Positions 8,117 through 16,100 of a stretch of 37,131 nt of DNA are shown in pieces; the stretch's first letter is position 1, and the number at the start of each line of letters is the position of its first letter. Both the position numbers and the translations under genes were made by a program. Location of the stretch: IMG/VR virus record IMGVR_UViG_3300046794_000202, positions 1 through 37,131 of that record. One strand, given 5' to 3'. The notes under the pieces are model-generated. The model saw nothing but the letters and a program-made list of their open reading frames with translations, was not told the DNA's origin and made no database searches. The DNA is from a virus.

Positions 8117-8836
8117 TCAGCGGCTGTACTGGTTGTCGATGATGTTCAGCCGCCCGATCCCCTGACCGCTCGGGATACCGGCCGGCATTTGCAGGTTGCG
8201 CACGCGGGCATTGCTGCGCTTGAGCTTCTTCAGGGACAGCGCTGCCACCTTGGCGATGTCCGGGCGGATCGGCGTGCTGAACGCCGGCCCAAGCAGGACG
8301 GCCAGATTCGAGCGGATCGGCAGGTCGTACTCGGGCGGAATGTTCATGTCCTCGCCAATCGACGTGTATTCCGACAGCGGGGTCTTTGTGATCAATTCGA
8401 ACTGTCCGCCAGTCGTCTGCGGCCACACGTACAGGGTGCCAAGCGGGAATGTCGGCTCATACAACACGGCGCTAGGCCATGCCTGCAACGCCTGGGTGGT
8501 CAGCTTCTGCCAGTCTTCGAGATTGACCATCACCCGCAGGGAGTAGACAAGGTCAGCAGGAAATGTGCCGTTGCGCCATGCCGCCGCGCTGATGCTCGTC
8601 GGACGATCTGTATCGATGGTGCCGCCCGGGCCGATGGTGTAGGTCGTCGCGCCAGTTGCCGGGACCACGATCTGCTTCTGGCAGTACACCTCCAGTTCGG
8701 AGGTGCGCCAGAGCGCGAGCATCTGGTTCAGCGTGTCGAAGACCGTTTCCGTATCCTCGCCCGAGAGGGTCTGACCATTACCGACGATCCCGGCGTCGAG
8801 CGCCGCGAGATTCATCAGCTTGCTGACCGTTGCCAT
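8117..8836 (-). CDS. Head-to-tail adaptor, P22 gp4-like tail accessory factor
   Basis: 239 aa. The helical N-terminus (LMNLAALDAGIVGNGQTLSG, ETVFDTLNQMLALWRTSEL) and the later PADLVYSLRVMVNLEDWQKL and LPIRSNLAVLLGPAFST segments match the P22 tail accessory factor family. This protein binds the portal after packaging and forms the upper tail ring. It stands immediately before the gp10-like gene, conserving P22 order, but lacks the extended C-terminus with muramidase activity reported for P22 gp4. Wall cutting is probably done here by the ejection protein with the glucosaminidase domain. Confidence 0.85.
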   Translation of the reverse strand: MATVSKLMNLAALDAGIVGNGQTLSGEDTETVFDTLNQMLALWRTSELEVYCQKQIVVPATGATTYTIGPGGTIDTDRPTSISAAAWRNGTFPADLVYSLRVMVNLEDWQKLTTQALQAWPSAVLYEPTFPLGTLYVWPQTTGGQFELITKTPLSEYTSIGEDMNIPPEYDLPIRSNLAVLLGPAFSTPIRPDIAKVAALSLKKLKRSNARVRNLQMPAGIPSGQGIGRLNIIDNQYSR

Positions 8837-8838
8837 GT

Positions 8839-9087
8839 TCAGCCTTGTGCCTTGGCGATTTCTTCGTGCAGACGCTTGGCCTTCCAGCGCTTGTCCACCT
8901 CGATGCCGAGTTCTTCGGCCTGGGCGCGCAACGCATCGATGTCATCGGTGTCGGGCTCGGCATCCAGATCGGGGATGTTGGCTGGCGAGTCGTACCAGCC
9001 TTCGCCGAGCGCTTCTTCTGCATCTGCGTCGTCCACGATGAGCGAGCGACCGTCGGCCGCATACTTCCACTTGGGGAACATGTCCAT
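8839..9087 (-). CDS. Conserved hypothetical late protein
   Basis: 82 aa, starting MDMFPKWKYAADGRSLIVDD. Acidic and Cys-free, with a short N-terminal strand region and a C-terminal helix (DALRAQAEELGIEVDKRW) resembling a SAP/HeH-like helix-extended-loop-helix segment. Small proteins with a similar WKY...DSP start occur between coat and tail genes of other podoviruses (recalled, not checked). It is the first gene after the terminator behind the coat gene, and ends two bases before the gp4-like gene. A small structural or assembly role is possible. Confidence 0.7.
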   Translation of the reverse strand: MDMFPKWKYAADGRSLIVDDADAEEALGEGWYDSPANIPDLDAEPDTDDIDALRAQAEELGIEVDKRWKAKRLHEEIAKAQG

Positions 9088-9108
9088 GTGAATCTCCTGA
9101 GGGGAATG

Positions 9109-9130
9109 AAAAACGGGGCCGAAGCCCCGT
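9109..9130 (-). terminator. Intrinsic terminator after the coat protein gene
   Basis: On the minus strand an ACGGGGC/GCCCCGT stem with a TTCG tetraloop is followed by four T. It lies 16 bp after the coat stop, within the late operon. It would let coat mRNA exceed the downstream tail mRNA. Confidence 0.85.
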
Positions 9131-9145
9131 TCCGTGTGCCGACCC

Positions 9146-10390
9146 TTACTGGGTCAGGCGGCAAGCCCACTCGGGGCGCAGCGCGGCGTAGCCGGCCAGA
9201 ATGTCGAAGCGGCAGAGGCGCTTGTTGTTGGTGATGTCGAAGCCACGCACGAAGCGCAGCGAGACGCCATCCGACACCATGCGCTCGGACATGTCCATCC
9301 CGCGCGGCAGGTCCATGTCCACCGTCACCAGCGTGAACGCGTCCTTGTGGAACAGCACGTTTTGGCCGTTCAGCGTGTTGGCCGCACCGGTCAGCACCGT
9401 AATCGCTGCACCCGAAGCCGGACGGGCGGTCACGTTCTGGTAGGCGCCACCGGCGATGATGGCCGGCGAGATGACGGCCGTCAGGTTGCCCGACGCGTCG
9501 GACGAAACGTCGGCCGTCACGACGAACTGCTGCAGCAGGCCGGTGGACTGCTTGTTCTCCGGGTTGACTGAGAACACGCCGGCGATGGTGAACACGTCAC
9601 CAGCGCGCAGGCGCAGCGCAGCGGCAGCCGTCCAGCCGTTCGTGACGAGCGACGTGGTTGCGGCGTAGGGGTTGTCGGTGGAACCCGAGTTGATAATGCC
9701 CTGGTTGGCACCGTTCACCAACGGCGTGCCGCCTTGCGGACCAGCCTGGTGCGTCGGCAGGTTCTGCGACATCTGGAAGTCCATACCCAGCGCCGTACCC
9801 ATCATGCCGGTGCGGTACTGCTTGCCGACTTCCTGCTGCGAGTTGAACAGCCCCTTCAGGCCATCAACCATGTACGCCTGCGACAGCGGGGTCAGCGCCA
9901 GCGTACGGTTGCCGTCACGCGGGCACGCGTTGTTGTCCAGGGCGACACCGGCGTTCAGCGCTGCCAGGGCGGTCGTCGGGGTGGTGCCCGGCGTGCCGGT
10001 GAAGTTGTACACCTGCTTGTAGAGCGATGCGATGCGCATGTCCAGTTCGGTCGCCAGACGCTTGCCGGCCGGCTGCAGGTAGCGCTCCGAGAACTTGTCC
10101 ACCGACAGCGTGAGGTCGAAGTCGGTGAAGTCCCAGTCGATACCGAATTCCGGCTGGATGGTGATCGTCACCGGGGTTTCGTTCACGTCCTGGAAGTTGG
10201 CGGTTGCGCCGGAGCGAACCGTGAACTGCACCGGGCGGCGAACGTTGACCGTGGCACCGGCCTTGGCGCCGGTCTTGGCGAATTGGTCGTTGTACTCGCG
10301 GTTGATGTTGCCGAGGAATGCCGACTCGTTGTGCAGAATGCGCAGCGTTTCGGCGGTGATGATGCTCGAGGTAATCAGATTGTCAGCCAT
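9146..10390 (-). CDS. Major capsid protein, P22 gp5-like
   Basis: 414 aa, starting MADNLITSSIITAETLRILH. The start with NINREYNDQFAKTGAKAGAT and VNVRRPVQFTVRSG is the recognisable N-terminal arm and strand of the P22 coat family. DWDFTDFDLTLSVDKFSERY and KRLATELDMRIASLYK follow in the usual order. It would form the HK97-fold icosahedral shell. It is directly preceded by the scaffold and followed by a strong terminator, as expected for the most abundant virion protein. The N-terminus seems complete, with no prohead protease gene nearby, matching scaffold-driven P22 assembly. Confidence 0.93.
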   Translation of the reverse strand: MADNLITSSIITAETLRILHNESAFLGNINREYNDQFAKTGAKAGATVNVRRPVQFTVRSGATANFQDVNETPVTITIQPEFGIDWDFTDFDLTLSVDKFSERYLQPAGKRLATELDMRIASLYKQVYNFTGTPGTTPTTALAALNAGVALDNNACPRDGNRTLALTPLSQAYMVDGLKGLFNSQQEVGKQYRTGMMGTALGMDFQMSQNLPTHQAGPQGGTPLVNGANQGIINSGSTDNPYAATTSLVTNGWTAAAALRLRAGDVFTIAGVFSVNPENKQSTGLLQQFVVTADVSSDASGNLTAVISPAIIAGGAYQNVTARPASGAAITVLTGAANTLNGQNVLFHKDAFTLVTVDMDLPRGMDMSERMVSDGVSLRFVRGFDITNNKRLCRFDILAGYAALRPEWACRLTQ

Positions 10391-10402
10391 GACAGGCTCC
10401 TG

Positions 10403-11155
10403 TTATCGCTTGCCGTGCGTCTGCTCGTTGCGCCATTTCGCCCACCCCTCAGGGTCTTTGGACGGGTCAGGCGCGCTGCCGGCCGCTGCTGCCTTGACGG
10501 GCTGCAGGGGCTTCGGAGCGTTGCTCGGCTTGGGTTCGGGTTTCTTGGCGAGATCGGCTTCGATCTGGCCAAGCTTTCGTGCTGCGCGCAGCGGAGACAT
10601 GTCGGCGAGTTCTTCCGCGACATCGAGATTCGTGCCGAGGTAGTGGAGAACCTTGTGGGGCTCGTCCGTCTCGAAGATCGCCTGCATCAGAGGCACGGGC
10701 TTGCCCTTCGCATCGAACAGCGGCGAGATCTGTTGAATCTCGGACAGTGCCTTGTCGAAGTCGCCCTTGAATGCCTTGACGCCAGTCTCGTAAATCTGGT
10801 TGCTGCGGTCGTTCAGCCGCTGGGTTTCGGTCATCGCGCGCGCCTTTTCATCGGCACGACGCTCGACCTCATCCGGCGTCAGCGTTTCCTGCTCGCCATT
10901 CGGCTGCGGGACTTGTCGTGTTTGCTCGAGCTGGGCGGAGAGTTGGTACTTCTCCCGCGTCAGCCGCGCCACACGGCGTTCCAGAGCTTTCGCAGCGCGT
11001 TCTGCCGCGGTCGGTTCAGGCTTGGTGCCCTCGCCGCCTTCTGGCGTTTGCGCTTCGTTGGCGTTGTCCTGCCCCGCGATCTCAGGAGTTACAGCGGATT
11101 CACCCGAAGGGATTTCGGTGACATCGGGAGTCGTCACCTGGCTTTCAGTCGTCAT
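10403..11155 (-). CDS. Scaffolding protein
   Basis: 250 aa, starting MTTESQVTTPDVTEIPSGES. Highly charged and Cys-free. A disordered Glu/Pro/Thr-rich N-terminus is followed by a long coiled-coil (AAERAAKALERRVARLTREK) and a mostly helical body; the C-terminus (DPEGWAKWRNEQTHGKR) is basic. A short basic C-terminal helix that binds coat protein is a hallmark of P22-type scaffolds. It lies between portal and coat, in the P22 gene 8 position. It would guide procapsid assembly and then leave. Confidence 0.85.
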   Translation of the reverse strand: MTTESQVTTPDVTEIPSGESAVTPEIAGQDNANEAQTPEGGEGTKPEPTAAERAAKALERRVARLTREKYQLSAQLEQTRQVPQPNGEQETLTPDEVERRADEKARAMTETQRLNDRSNQIYETGVKAFKGDFDKALSEIQQISPLFDAKGKPVPLMQAIFETDEPHKVLHYLGTNLDVAEELADMSPLRAARKLGQIEADLAKKPEPKPSNAPKPLQPVKAAAAGSAPDPSKDPEGWAKWRNEQTHGKR

Positions 11156-11199
11156 AGCTCTCGGCTAAGTGGGATCAGGCCGCGTCCCCGGCCAGTGGG

Positions 11200-13341
11200 T
11201 TACTGCTGGAACTGTTCGGGCGGAGGCTCCTGCGGGGCTTCCGCGCCTTGTTCGGGCAAAGAAAAACCGCCTTGCGGCGGTTCGGGTTGTGCTTCTTGTG
11301 CCGGCATGGCCGGTGGTGGTGCGCCGCCCTGGTCCAGCGGATCGGGCTGCATCAGCGCCTGCATCACGAGCTGAGCGGCCAGCGTGGCAATCTGCTGCGG
11401 GTCGGCAGCGGGCAGCGTTACCTTCAGTCGGTTCGTTTCCGCGTTGTAGGCGTCGATCTGGGCCTTCAGCGTGTCGTTGGAACGGTCGCCTTCGAGCTTG
11501 TTGTATTCCTCGCCCATCTTCTGCAGCAGTTGCTGGCATTGCTGCAGCTCCTGCTGCATGCCCTGCATCTTGGCCATGACCTCGGGCGGGATGTCGGTCT
11601 TGTCGCTCTCGATGGCCTGCACCTGTGGTGGCGCCATGGCCAGCAGCAGCTTTGCTACCTTCTCGGCGTTCGGCCAATCCTGGTTGCGGATCCATTCCGG
11701 GCCCAGCACAGGGATCAGGTTCGGCGCGCGCTGAAGCAGTTGCGCCATGGCCTCGCCCGATTCCTGACGCAGCGAAGTGAACGACGGGCCGACCTTCACA
11801 CGCACGTCGTATTCGCCGACGTTCGGGTTGATCGTCACCACTTTGCCGTCACGGTTCTTCGCCGCCGGCTCCGGCATGTTCGGGTCGATCTTCACCGAGT
11901 CAGAGGTGCCGTCCTCGCCCAAGATGCGGGCCACGCGCGGCGTGTCGTAAATCTGCGGGATCATGTCCACCACGATCCGGCCTAGGTGCTCCATCGAGCG
12001 CGACAGGTTGTCGATGTAGTGGAAATTCGCCGTGTCGCCCTCGATCTTCCGGGCGTTGATGGCCTTGCCGCTCGTCTCGTTCGACGGGGCGCCGAGGTTC
12101 GCGCGGTACATGCCAATGGACGCTTGGATGTCCGACAGCGCCATCTGGCCACCCTGGATGAAGCTCGCGGGGATGGTGGGCGGCGGCAGGCGCGTGGGCT
12201 GCGGGATCTGCGTGTCGCCGTCCTCGCCGTAAGCGTTCCACGGCAGGTATGACCGGTTCGACGTGTTCGCGCCCGCCCAGATCTCTTCGTACCCTTCGAT
12301 GGCTTCAGCCGAGGCCACCCACGGCGACTTGGGCTGCAGCGCCACGGACTCGATGTAGGCCGACCGCTCGTAGTTGTACGCCTGCTGGGCATCGCGCATC
12401 CGACGTACCATGCCGCACAGGTAACGCTTGCCTTCAACCCACAGCTCGTACCCAAGGACCGGGATCAGCGGAATCCACTTCGACGGGAAGTCGGTTTCCT
12501 CGAGAATCTCAGCGCCGGACATCGTGAGCCAGCGCACTGATCGTTCTTCGGCCTCGTAGGAGCCAGTCACCTCTGGGCGGAAGCCGGTCGTCTGCGCCAG
12601 ACGCCAGTATTCGTCCTCGGTCAACTCCATCGTGCCGTCGGGACCGCGCACCAGCAGCCGATTCGACTTCTTGCTGACGACCGTGAACCGCTCGGCAATG
12701 CGCAAACCATCCGTCGTGAACCAACCCGGCGCGGTCTGGCCATTCCACGATGCCGGCTTTGCACCCTGGAAGCGGCGCTCGAATGCCTTCTTCGACAGGG
12801 TGGACGTCACCCAGCCCCGCGTGGCGTCGGACCCGTCCGGCTCCGTCGAATCCGGGTCCAGCATCACCGACAGCGGGTCATGCACGCGCTGAATACGCAC
12901 TTCCTGCTGGTTCAGCTTCTCGTTGACCACCACCGGCAGCACGCGCATCCAGCCGAGGCCGATGCGGGCTGCATGCTCCTGCGCCGTGTCATACGTGATA
13001 CCGGCGCGGCTCTGGTATTCGATATGGCGGATCACGCCTTCGATGGCGTTGGCGACAGCAACGTCGCCGCCCTCGCTCGGCATGACCTTGATGCTCGGCT
13101 TGTTCTGCCGGCTGTCGTTCACCACCTGAGCGATGTACTGATTCGTCTGGTCGAACGTCAGGCACGGGCGCGCGCCATCCACCGACGATTCCCGCGCGCG
13201 GCGCACGTTCTCGTCCCACTGCTGCGGATCGGCAGGGTTCGAGAAATGCATATCCTCCCGCATCCCCTTGAACTGCTCGGCCCAATAGGACTCGTCGTCC
13301 TTGAAGTCCTGCAGCAGGTCGTTGATCTCGGAGGATGCCAT
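11200..13341 (-). CDS. Portal protein, P22 gp1-like
   Basis: 713 aa, starting MASSEINDLLQDFKDDESYW. Family features: DQTNQYIAQVVNDSRQNKPS, followed by IEGVIRHIEYQSRA and an acidic DPLSVMLDPDSTEPDGSDA loop, as in P22-type portals. The C-terminus is a Gln/Pro/Glu-rich tail after a coiled coil (MQGMQQELQQCQQLLQKM), like the barrel helix of P22 gp1. Twelve copies would form the DNA channel. The start codon overlaps the previous stop (TGATG). A terminator-like hairpin lies inside the last 30 codons. Confidence 0.93.
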   Translation of the reverse strand: MASSEINDLLQDFKDDESYWAEQFKGMREDMHFSNPADPQQWDENVRRARESSVDGARPCLTFDQTNQYIAQVVNDSRQNKPSIKVMPSEGGDVAVANAIEGVIRHIEYQSRAGITYDTAQEHAARIGLGWMRVLPVVVNEKLNQQEVRIQRVHDPLSVMLDPDSTEPDGSDATRGWVTSTLSKKAFERRFQGAKPASWNGQTAPGWFTTDGLRIAERFTVVSKKSNRLLVRGPDGTMELTEDEYWRLAQTTGFRPEVTGSYEAEERSVRWLTMSGAEILEETDFPSKWIPLIPVLGYELWVEGKRYLCGMVRRMRDAQQAYNYERSAYIESVALQPKSPWVASAEAIEGYEEIWAGANTSNRSYLPWNAYGEDGDTQIPQPTRLPPPTIPASFIQGGQMALSDIQASIGMYRANLGAPSNETSGKAINARKIEGDTANFHYIDNLSRSMEHLGRIVVDMIPQIYDTPRVARILGEDGTSDSVKIDPNMPEPAAKNRDGKVVTINPNVGEYDVRVKVGPSFTSLRQESGEAMAQLLQRAPNLIPVLGPEWIRNQDWPNAEKVAKLLLAMAPPQVQAIESDKTDIPPEVMAKMQGMQQELQQCQQLLQKMGEEYNKLEGDRSNDTLKAQIDAYNAETNRLKVTLPAADPQQIATLAAQLVMQALMQPDPLDQGGAPPPAMPAQEAQPEPPQGGFSLPEQGAEAPQEPPPEQFQQ
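11262..11282 (-). terminator. Intragenic terminator-like hairpin in the portal 3' end
   Basis: On the minus strand AACCGCC/GGCGGTT with a 4-base loop ends in five T. The stem is identical to that of the terminator before the small terminase gene; only the loop differs. It lies inside coding sequence about 80 bases before the portal stop. Confidence 0.6.
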
Positions 13342-13625
13342 CAGACGTAGTAGGTGACGTTCACGGTGCCGCTGGCGGCTTCTTCGATGAAGCGGATCTT
13401 GTTCAGATCGCCCATGTAGCGCATACCCTCGTTGGTAGGCAGAAGACGCATGCCGATGGCAATCGTCGGATTCACGCCGTCGTCGCGCCAGCGCACGGGC
13501 TGGCCTTCCACCTGGATCAGCGCGAATCGGCAGTTTGCCGGCACCGCCTTCAGGCCATTGGCGGCGGCATTGCCGGTCAACTGCTCGTAGCCCTGCACCT
13601 TGGCTGTGGTGTAGATGTCGATCAT
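13341..13625 (-). CDS. Hypothetical protein between large terminase and portal
   Basis: 94 aa from the ATG that overlaps the large terminase stop by four bases (ATGA). It begins MIDIYTTAKVQGYEQLTG and contains strands such as RFALIQVEGQPVRWRDDG and FIEEAASGTVNVTYYV, so probably a small beta protein. There are no membrane segments. Both ends are translationally coupled to essential packaging genes (its stop overlaps the portal start), suggesting a role in the head. The beta-rich pattern could suit a decoration or capsid-vertex protein, but I do not recognise the family with certainty. Confidence 0.7.
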   Translation of the reverse strand: MIDIYTTAKVQGYEQLTGNAAANGLKAVPANCRFALIQVEGQPVRWRDDGVNPTIAIGMRLLPTNEGMRYMGDLNKIRFIEEAASGTVNVTYYV

Positions 13626-14866
13626 GCGGCCATCCAATTGGTATGTTGAGGGGGTCTCGGCTTGGGCTTCGCGCCTACAGGCTTCTTGCCGGCGCGCCGC
13701 GCGCCCTCGCAGGCATAGCGCAGTGCGTCGATCACGTGGTTGTCCTTGTCTTCCAGGATCGGCAGCACGTCGCCGGTGTCCTTGTCGACCTTGTACTTGT
13801 AGAGCGTCAGTTCATCGATCAGGTGCTTGCAACGCGGATGCACCACGATGTCAAACGACTTCAGGAACTCGACGCCTTCTTCCAGCGACTTGGCGCCCTT
13901 GATGGCGGCGCGGATCTTCGGAAAACCGTGCTGCTGCATGTGGCTGATCGTCTCGGGCCGGGCGGAATCGGCAGTAATCGGCCATTTCTCTGCATCCGGC
14001 ACGCCCATGAACAGTTCGGGCAGGTTCACGATCTCGCAGCCCACCATGTACGCCTCATAGTCCACGTACAGGATGTTTCCCTCGATGGCGCACCGGATAA
14101 GCACCGATGGATCGACGGAGAAGCCCCAGTCCGCGCCGAGACGGAAGATCGTCCCGGCCGGAAGCTCGAATTCCTCGATGCGCCAGTTGCTGAAGACCCG
14201 CGCCTTCGTGTTCTTCTGGTACTGGCCCAGCCAGATATGCGCGTACTTGTCCGGGTCGCGCCGCTGGTCGTACTCCATTTCTTCCCGGAGTTCTTCCGGG
14301 AACCACGGGTTGTCCGTGTAGTTCGCTTCGACCACCACCGCGCCCTTGGGCAGCACCGGACCACGCAGTAGCGCGTCAATCGGGTCCGTCGGCTGGTCAG
14401 GGTTCCACGACGCCCAGATCTCAGAGCCTGGCGCGCGCATGGTCGGGCGCAGCAGGTCAAGGCTGCGCTGGCTCAGGCTCTGCGCTTCCTCGATCCACGC
14501 CCGCTTGAACCCTTCCAGCGACTTGATCGAGTCCGCGGTGTGGTCCTGCATGCCCTCGAAGATGATGACCCCGGCGCCGCCACCAGTCGGGCGGCACTTG
14601 ATGACCTTGTCCTGCACCTCGAAGTAGTCGCCGGCATTCATCTCGCCGATCTTCGATTCGATCAGCTTCTTGGCCGAGAACTTGAGAGACTTCTGCGTCT
14701 CGCGCAGGCACACCGCATCGAGCGGCTCGCGGATGCAGTCCTCGACCAGCATTCCAGCGAAGAAATGCGACTTTGCTGACCCCCGGCCACCGTACGCGCC
14801 CTTGTAGCGGGCCGGCTGCAGCAGCGGCGTGAACACGCGCGCCGTGGGGATCTGGAGGATGCTCAC
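13622..14866 (-). CDS. terL: Terminase large subunit
   Basis: 414 aa from a GTG overlapping the small-subunit stop (GTGA). Walker A is GGRGSAKSH near residue 25, and Walker B with the catalytic acid is RAWIEEAQ at about 110. LGADWGFSVDPSVLIR is the first nuclease strand with its Asp, and DNHVIDALRYACEG near the C-terminus gives the last metal-binding Asp. This is the Sf6 gp2 / Terminase_3 type: an ATPase motor plus RNase H-like nuclease that pumps DNA into the procapsid, probably headful. It works with the upstream small subunit and the portal. Confidence 0.93.
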   Translation of the reverse strand: MSILQIPTARVFTPLLQPARYKGAYGGRGSAKSHFFAGMLVEDCIREPLDAVCLRETQKSLKFSAKKLIESKIGEMNAGDYFEVQDKVIKCRPTGGGAGVIIFEGMQDHTADSIKSLEGFKRAWIEEAQSLSQRSLDLLRPTMRAPGSEIWASWNPDQPTDPIDALLRGPVLPKGAVVVEANYTDNPWFPEELREEMEYDQRRDPDKYAHIWLGQYQKNTKARVFSNWRIEEFELPAGTIFRLGADWGFSVDPSVLIRCAIEGNILYVDYEAYMVGCEIVNLPELFMGVPDAEKWPITADSARPETISHMQQHGFPKIRAAIKGAKSLEEGVEFLKSFDIVVHPRCKHLIDELTLYKYKVDKDTGDVLPILEDKDNHVIDALRYACEGARRAGKKPVGAKPKPRPPQHTNWMAA

Positions 14867-15366
14867 TTCTTCTCGGGGTCGACAATCACGCGCTCGATGC
14901 GCTCGTACTGGATCGGCGCCCCGTTCGGCCCGGTGTGCTCGGCGGTCACCTTCTCGCCGTATTTCTTCGGGTGCCACTTGGCCAGCAGCTTCAGGCGCGT
15001 GTCGATGCGCAGCTTCGAGCGCTGGACGTGCTCACCGTTGAGCTTCCAGCCCGGCGCCTCGTCTTCCTCGACCTTCTGCATCCAGTCGTTGCGCCCGTCG
15101 TCCGCGATCTCGAGCGTTTCCTCGGCGATGGCGTCGTAGCCAAGCTGCCGGGCAACGTCCATCCGCTCAGCGAACTCCGGATCAGCCTTGATCCAGTCGT
15201 AGACGGTCCGCCACTTGGGCATGCCATCTTCGCGGCAGATCACCTTCAGCGGCTCACCATCCGCGATGCGCTCGCAGATCGTGTCCTGCACTGCCCGCTT
15301 GGCGTCGCCGTCCAGCACGAGCGGCGTCGGGCCGACCGGCTTGTTGGGGTCGCGCTTGCGGGGCAT
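14863..15366 (-). CDS. terS: Terminase small subunit
   Basis: 167 aa, starting MPRKRDPNKPVGPTPLVLDG. Helix-turn-helix region: ICERIADGEPLKVICREDG followed by PKWRTVYDWIKADPEFAERM, typical of Sf6-type small terminases. Then comes an oligomerisation helix region and a basic segment (RIDTRLKLLAKWHPKKYGEK). It would recognise the packaging start site. It is the first gene of the late operon, about 20 bp after an intrinsic terminator at the end of a structured leader, and its stop overlaps the large-subunit start. Confidence 0.9.
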   Translation of the reverse strand: MPRKRDPNKPVGPTPLVLDGDAKRAVQDTICERIADGEPLKVICREDGMPKWRTVYDWIKADPEFAERMDVARQLGYDAIAEETLEIADDGRNDWMQKVEEDEAPGWKLNGEHVQRSKLRIDTRLKLLAKWHPKKYGEKVTAEHTGPNGAPIQYERIERVIVDPEKK

Positions 15367-15384
15367 TTCAGGACTCCGGAAATT

Positions 15385-15406
15385 AAAAAACCGCCCGGAG
15401 GCGGTT
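15385..15406 (-). terminator. Intrinsic terminator before the late operon
   Basis: On the minus strand AACCGCC-TCCG-GGCGGTT is followed directly by a T run (six T including the stem end). It stands at the end of the non-coding leader, just before terS, where lambda has tR'. Late genes are reached only if polymerase reads through, which fits control by the Q-like protein. Confidence 0.85.
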
Positions 15407-15410
15407 GGAA

Positions 15411-15591
15411 ACTAGCCTTTCGGGCTAGTGGAGGAGACAAGTTGAGGGGCCGGCGCTGCTTAATGCCGGCATGTCGCCTGTAGCGTTCTAGGCGACTCAC
15501 GCTGTTAGCGCATCAGCCTGCGCATTCCCTCACGGCTGGCGACCTCAGATCTTTCGATCTGGATCCTTCGGCATACGGTCCGGAGGTCGCC
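15411..15591 (-). ncRNA. Structured late-leader region with several hairpins (possible antitermination or packaging element)
   Basis: The gene-free stretch 15367-15662 has strong dyads: a 7 bp stem at 15411-15429, GCCGGC repeats at 15449-15470, a 7 bp stem GTCGCCT/AGGCGAC at 15473-15496, and a three-way junction at 15538-15591. In the junction a perfect 9 bp outer stem (GGCGACCTC/GAGGTCGCC) encloses AGATC-TTTC-GATCT and a second GGATC/GGTCC hairpin. It lies between the Q-like/Tat gene pair and the terminator before terS. By position it is the counterpart of the lambda late leader (6S RNA region). Candidates: a structured leader RNA, a put-like cis antiterminator, or a packaging site. The strand is assumed from transcription direction. 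No late promoter could be identified. Confidence 0.5.
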
Positions 15592-15662
15592 ATGCGTGAA
15601 GAGCCGAGACACCAATCTCAGCTTTCCCGAAATGCTACTAAATCACACTGAATCGTGCGGCG

Positions 15663-16100
15663 CTAAATTGCGCAGGTTTTCCCGCACACCCCAAAATCCG
15701 CGGCCTGTTGCGCTGGGAACCTGACAGAGATGCGGTTCAGCAGCCCCTCGCTTCCCTTGAGCAGATAGACCGCCGAACGCTCCTTGGTCAGCCGCATCTG
15801 GCTTACGTCGAAGACCGTGTCTGTGATGGCGAATTCCTTGCCCGCATAGACGTTGCAGAACCCTTTGATCTCGCAGTCATGGAACCGCGTCCGGTTGCCC
15901 ATGAACAGCAGCACGGGCTTTTCCAGCCTCTCCTTGGCGAACGTCATGCCATCGGGCACGCGGACCACGAGGAAGTCGCCATGGTCCTCGATCCAGTCCT
16001 TCGGCTTGGCTACAAAAAGGTGCGCCTCTCGGTAAAGCTGGGGCGCCGATGCGACTGCCGCGCCGGCGCCGAGCACCTTCAGAAATGTGCGTCGCAGCAT
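15663..16100 (-). CDS. Tat-signal secreted protein of unknown function
   Basis: 145 aa, with ATG overlapping the Q-like stop by one base (TGATG). The N-terminus MLRRTFLKVLGAGAAVASAP has a twin-arginine motif (R-R-T-F-L-K), a mild hydrophobic core and an Ala-x-Ala site near residue 18, so export by the Tat pathway, probably already folded, is likely. The mature part has alternating strands (FHDCEIKGFCNVYAGKEFAI) that look like a small beta-helix, and several Cys near the C-terminus (GVCGKTCAI). I do not recognise its function. Tat substrates are unusual in phages. Its position at the end of the early operon suggests a lysogen-independent role, for example in the envelope before lysis. Confidence 0.75.
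   Translation of the reverse strand: MLRRTFLKVLGAGAAVASAPQLYREAHLFVAKPKDWIEDHGDFLVVRVPDGMTFAKERLEKPVLLFMGNRTRFHDCEIKGFCNVYAGKEFAITDTVFDVSQMRLTKERSAVYLLKGSEGLLNRISVRFPAQQAADFGVCGKTCAI

Noticed and set aside
9734-11374. 546-aa rightward ORF opposite coat, scaffold and portal genes
   Set aside because: Antisense shadow of GC-rich genes, Arg/Leu/Val-rich and without motifs. The leftward genes are clearly the P22-type coat and scaffold.
15538-15591. Three-way junction as a hammerhead ribozyme
   Set aside because: Neither strand has the CUGANGA core or the paired GAAA in the required place, so only a structured element is claimed.
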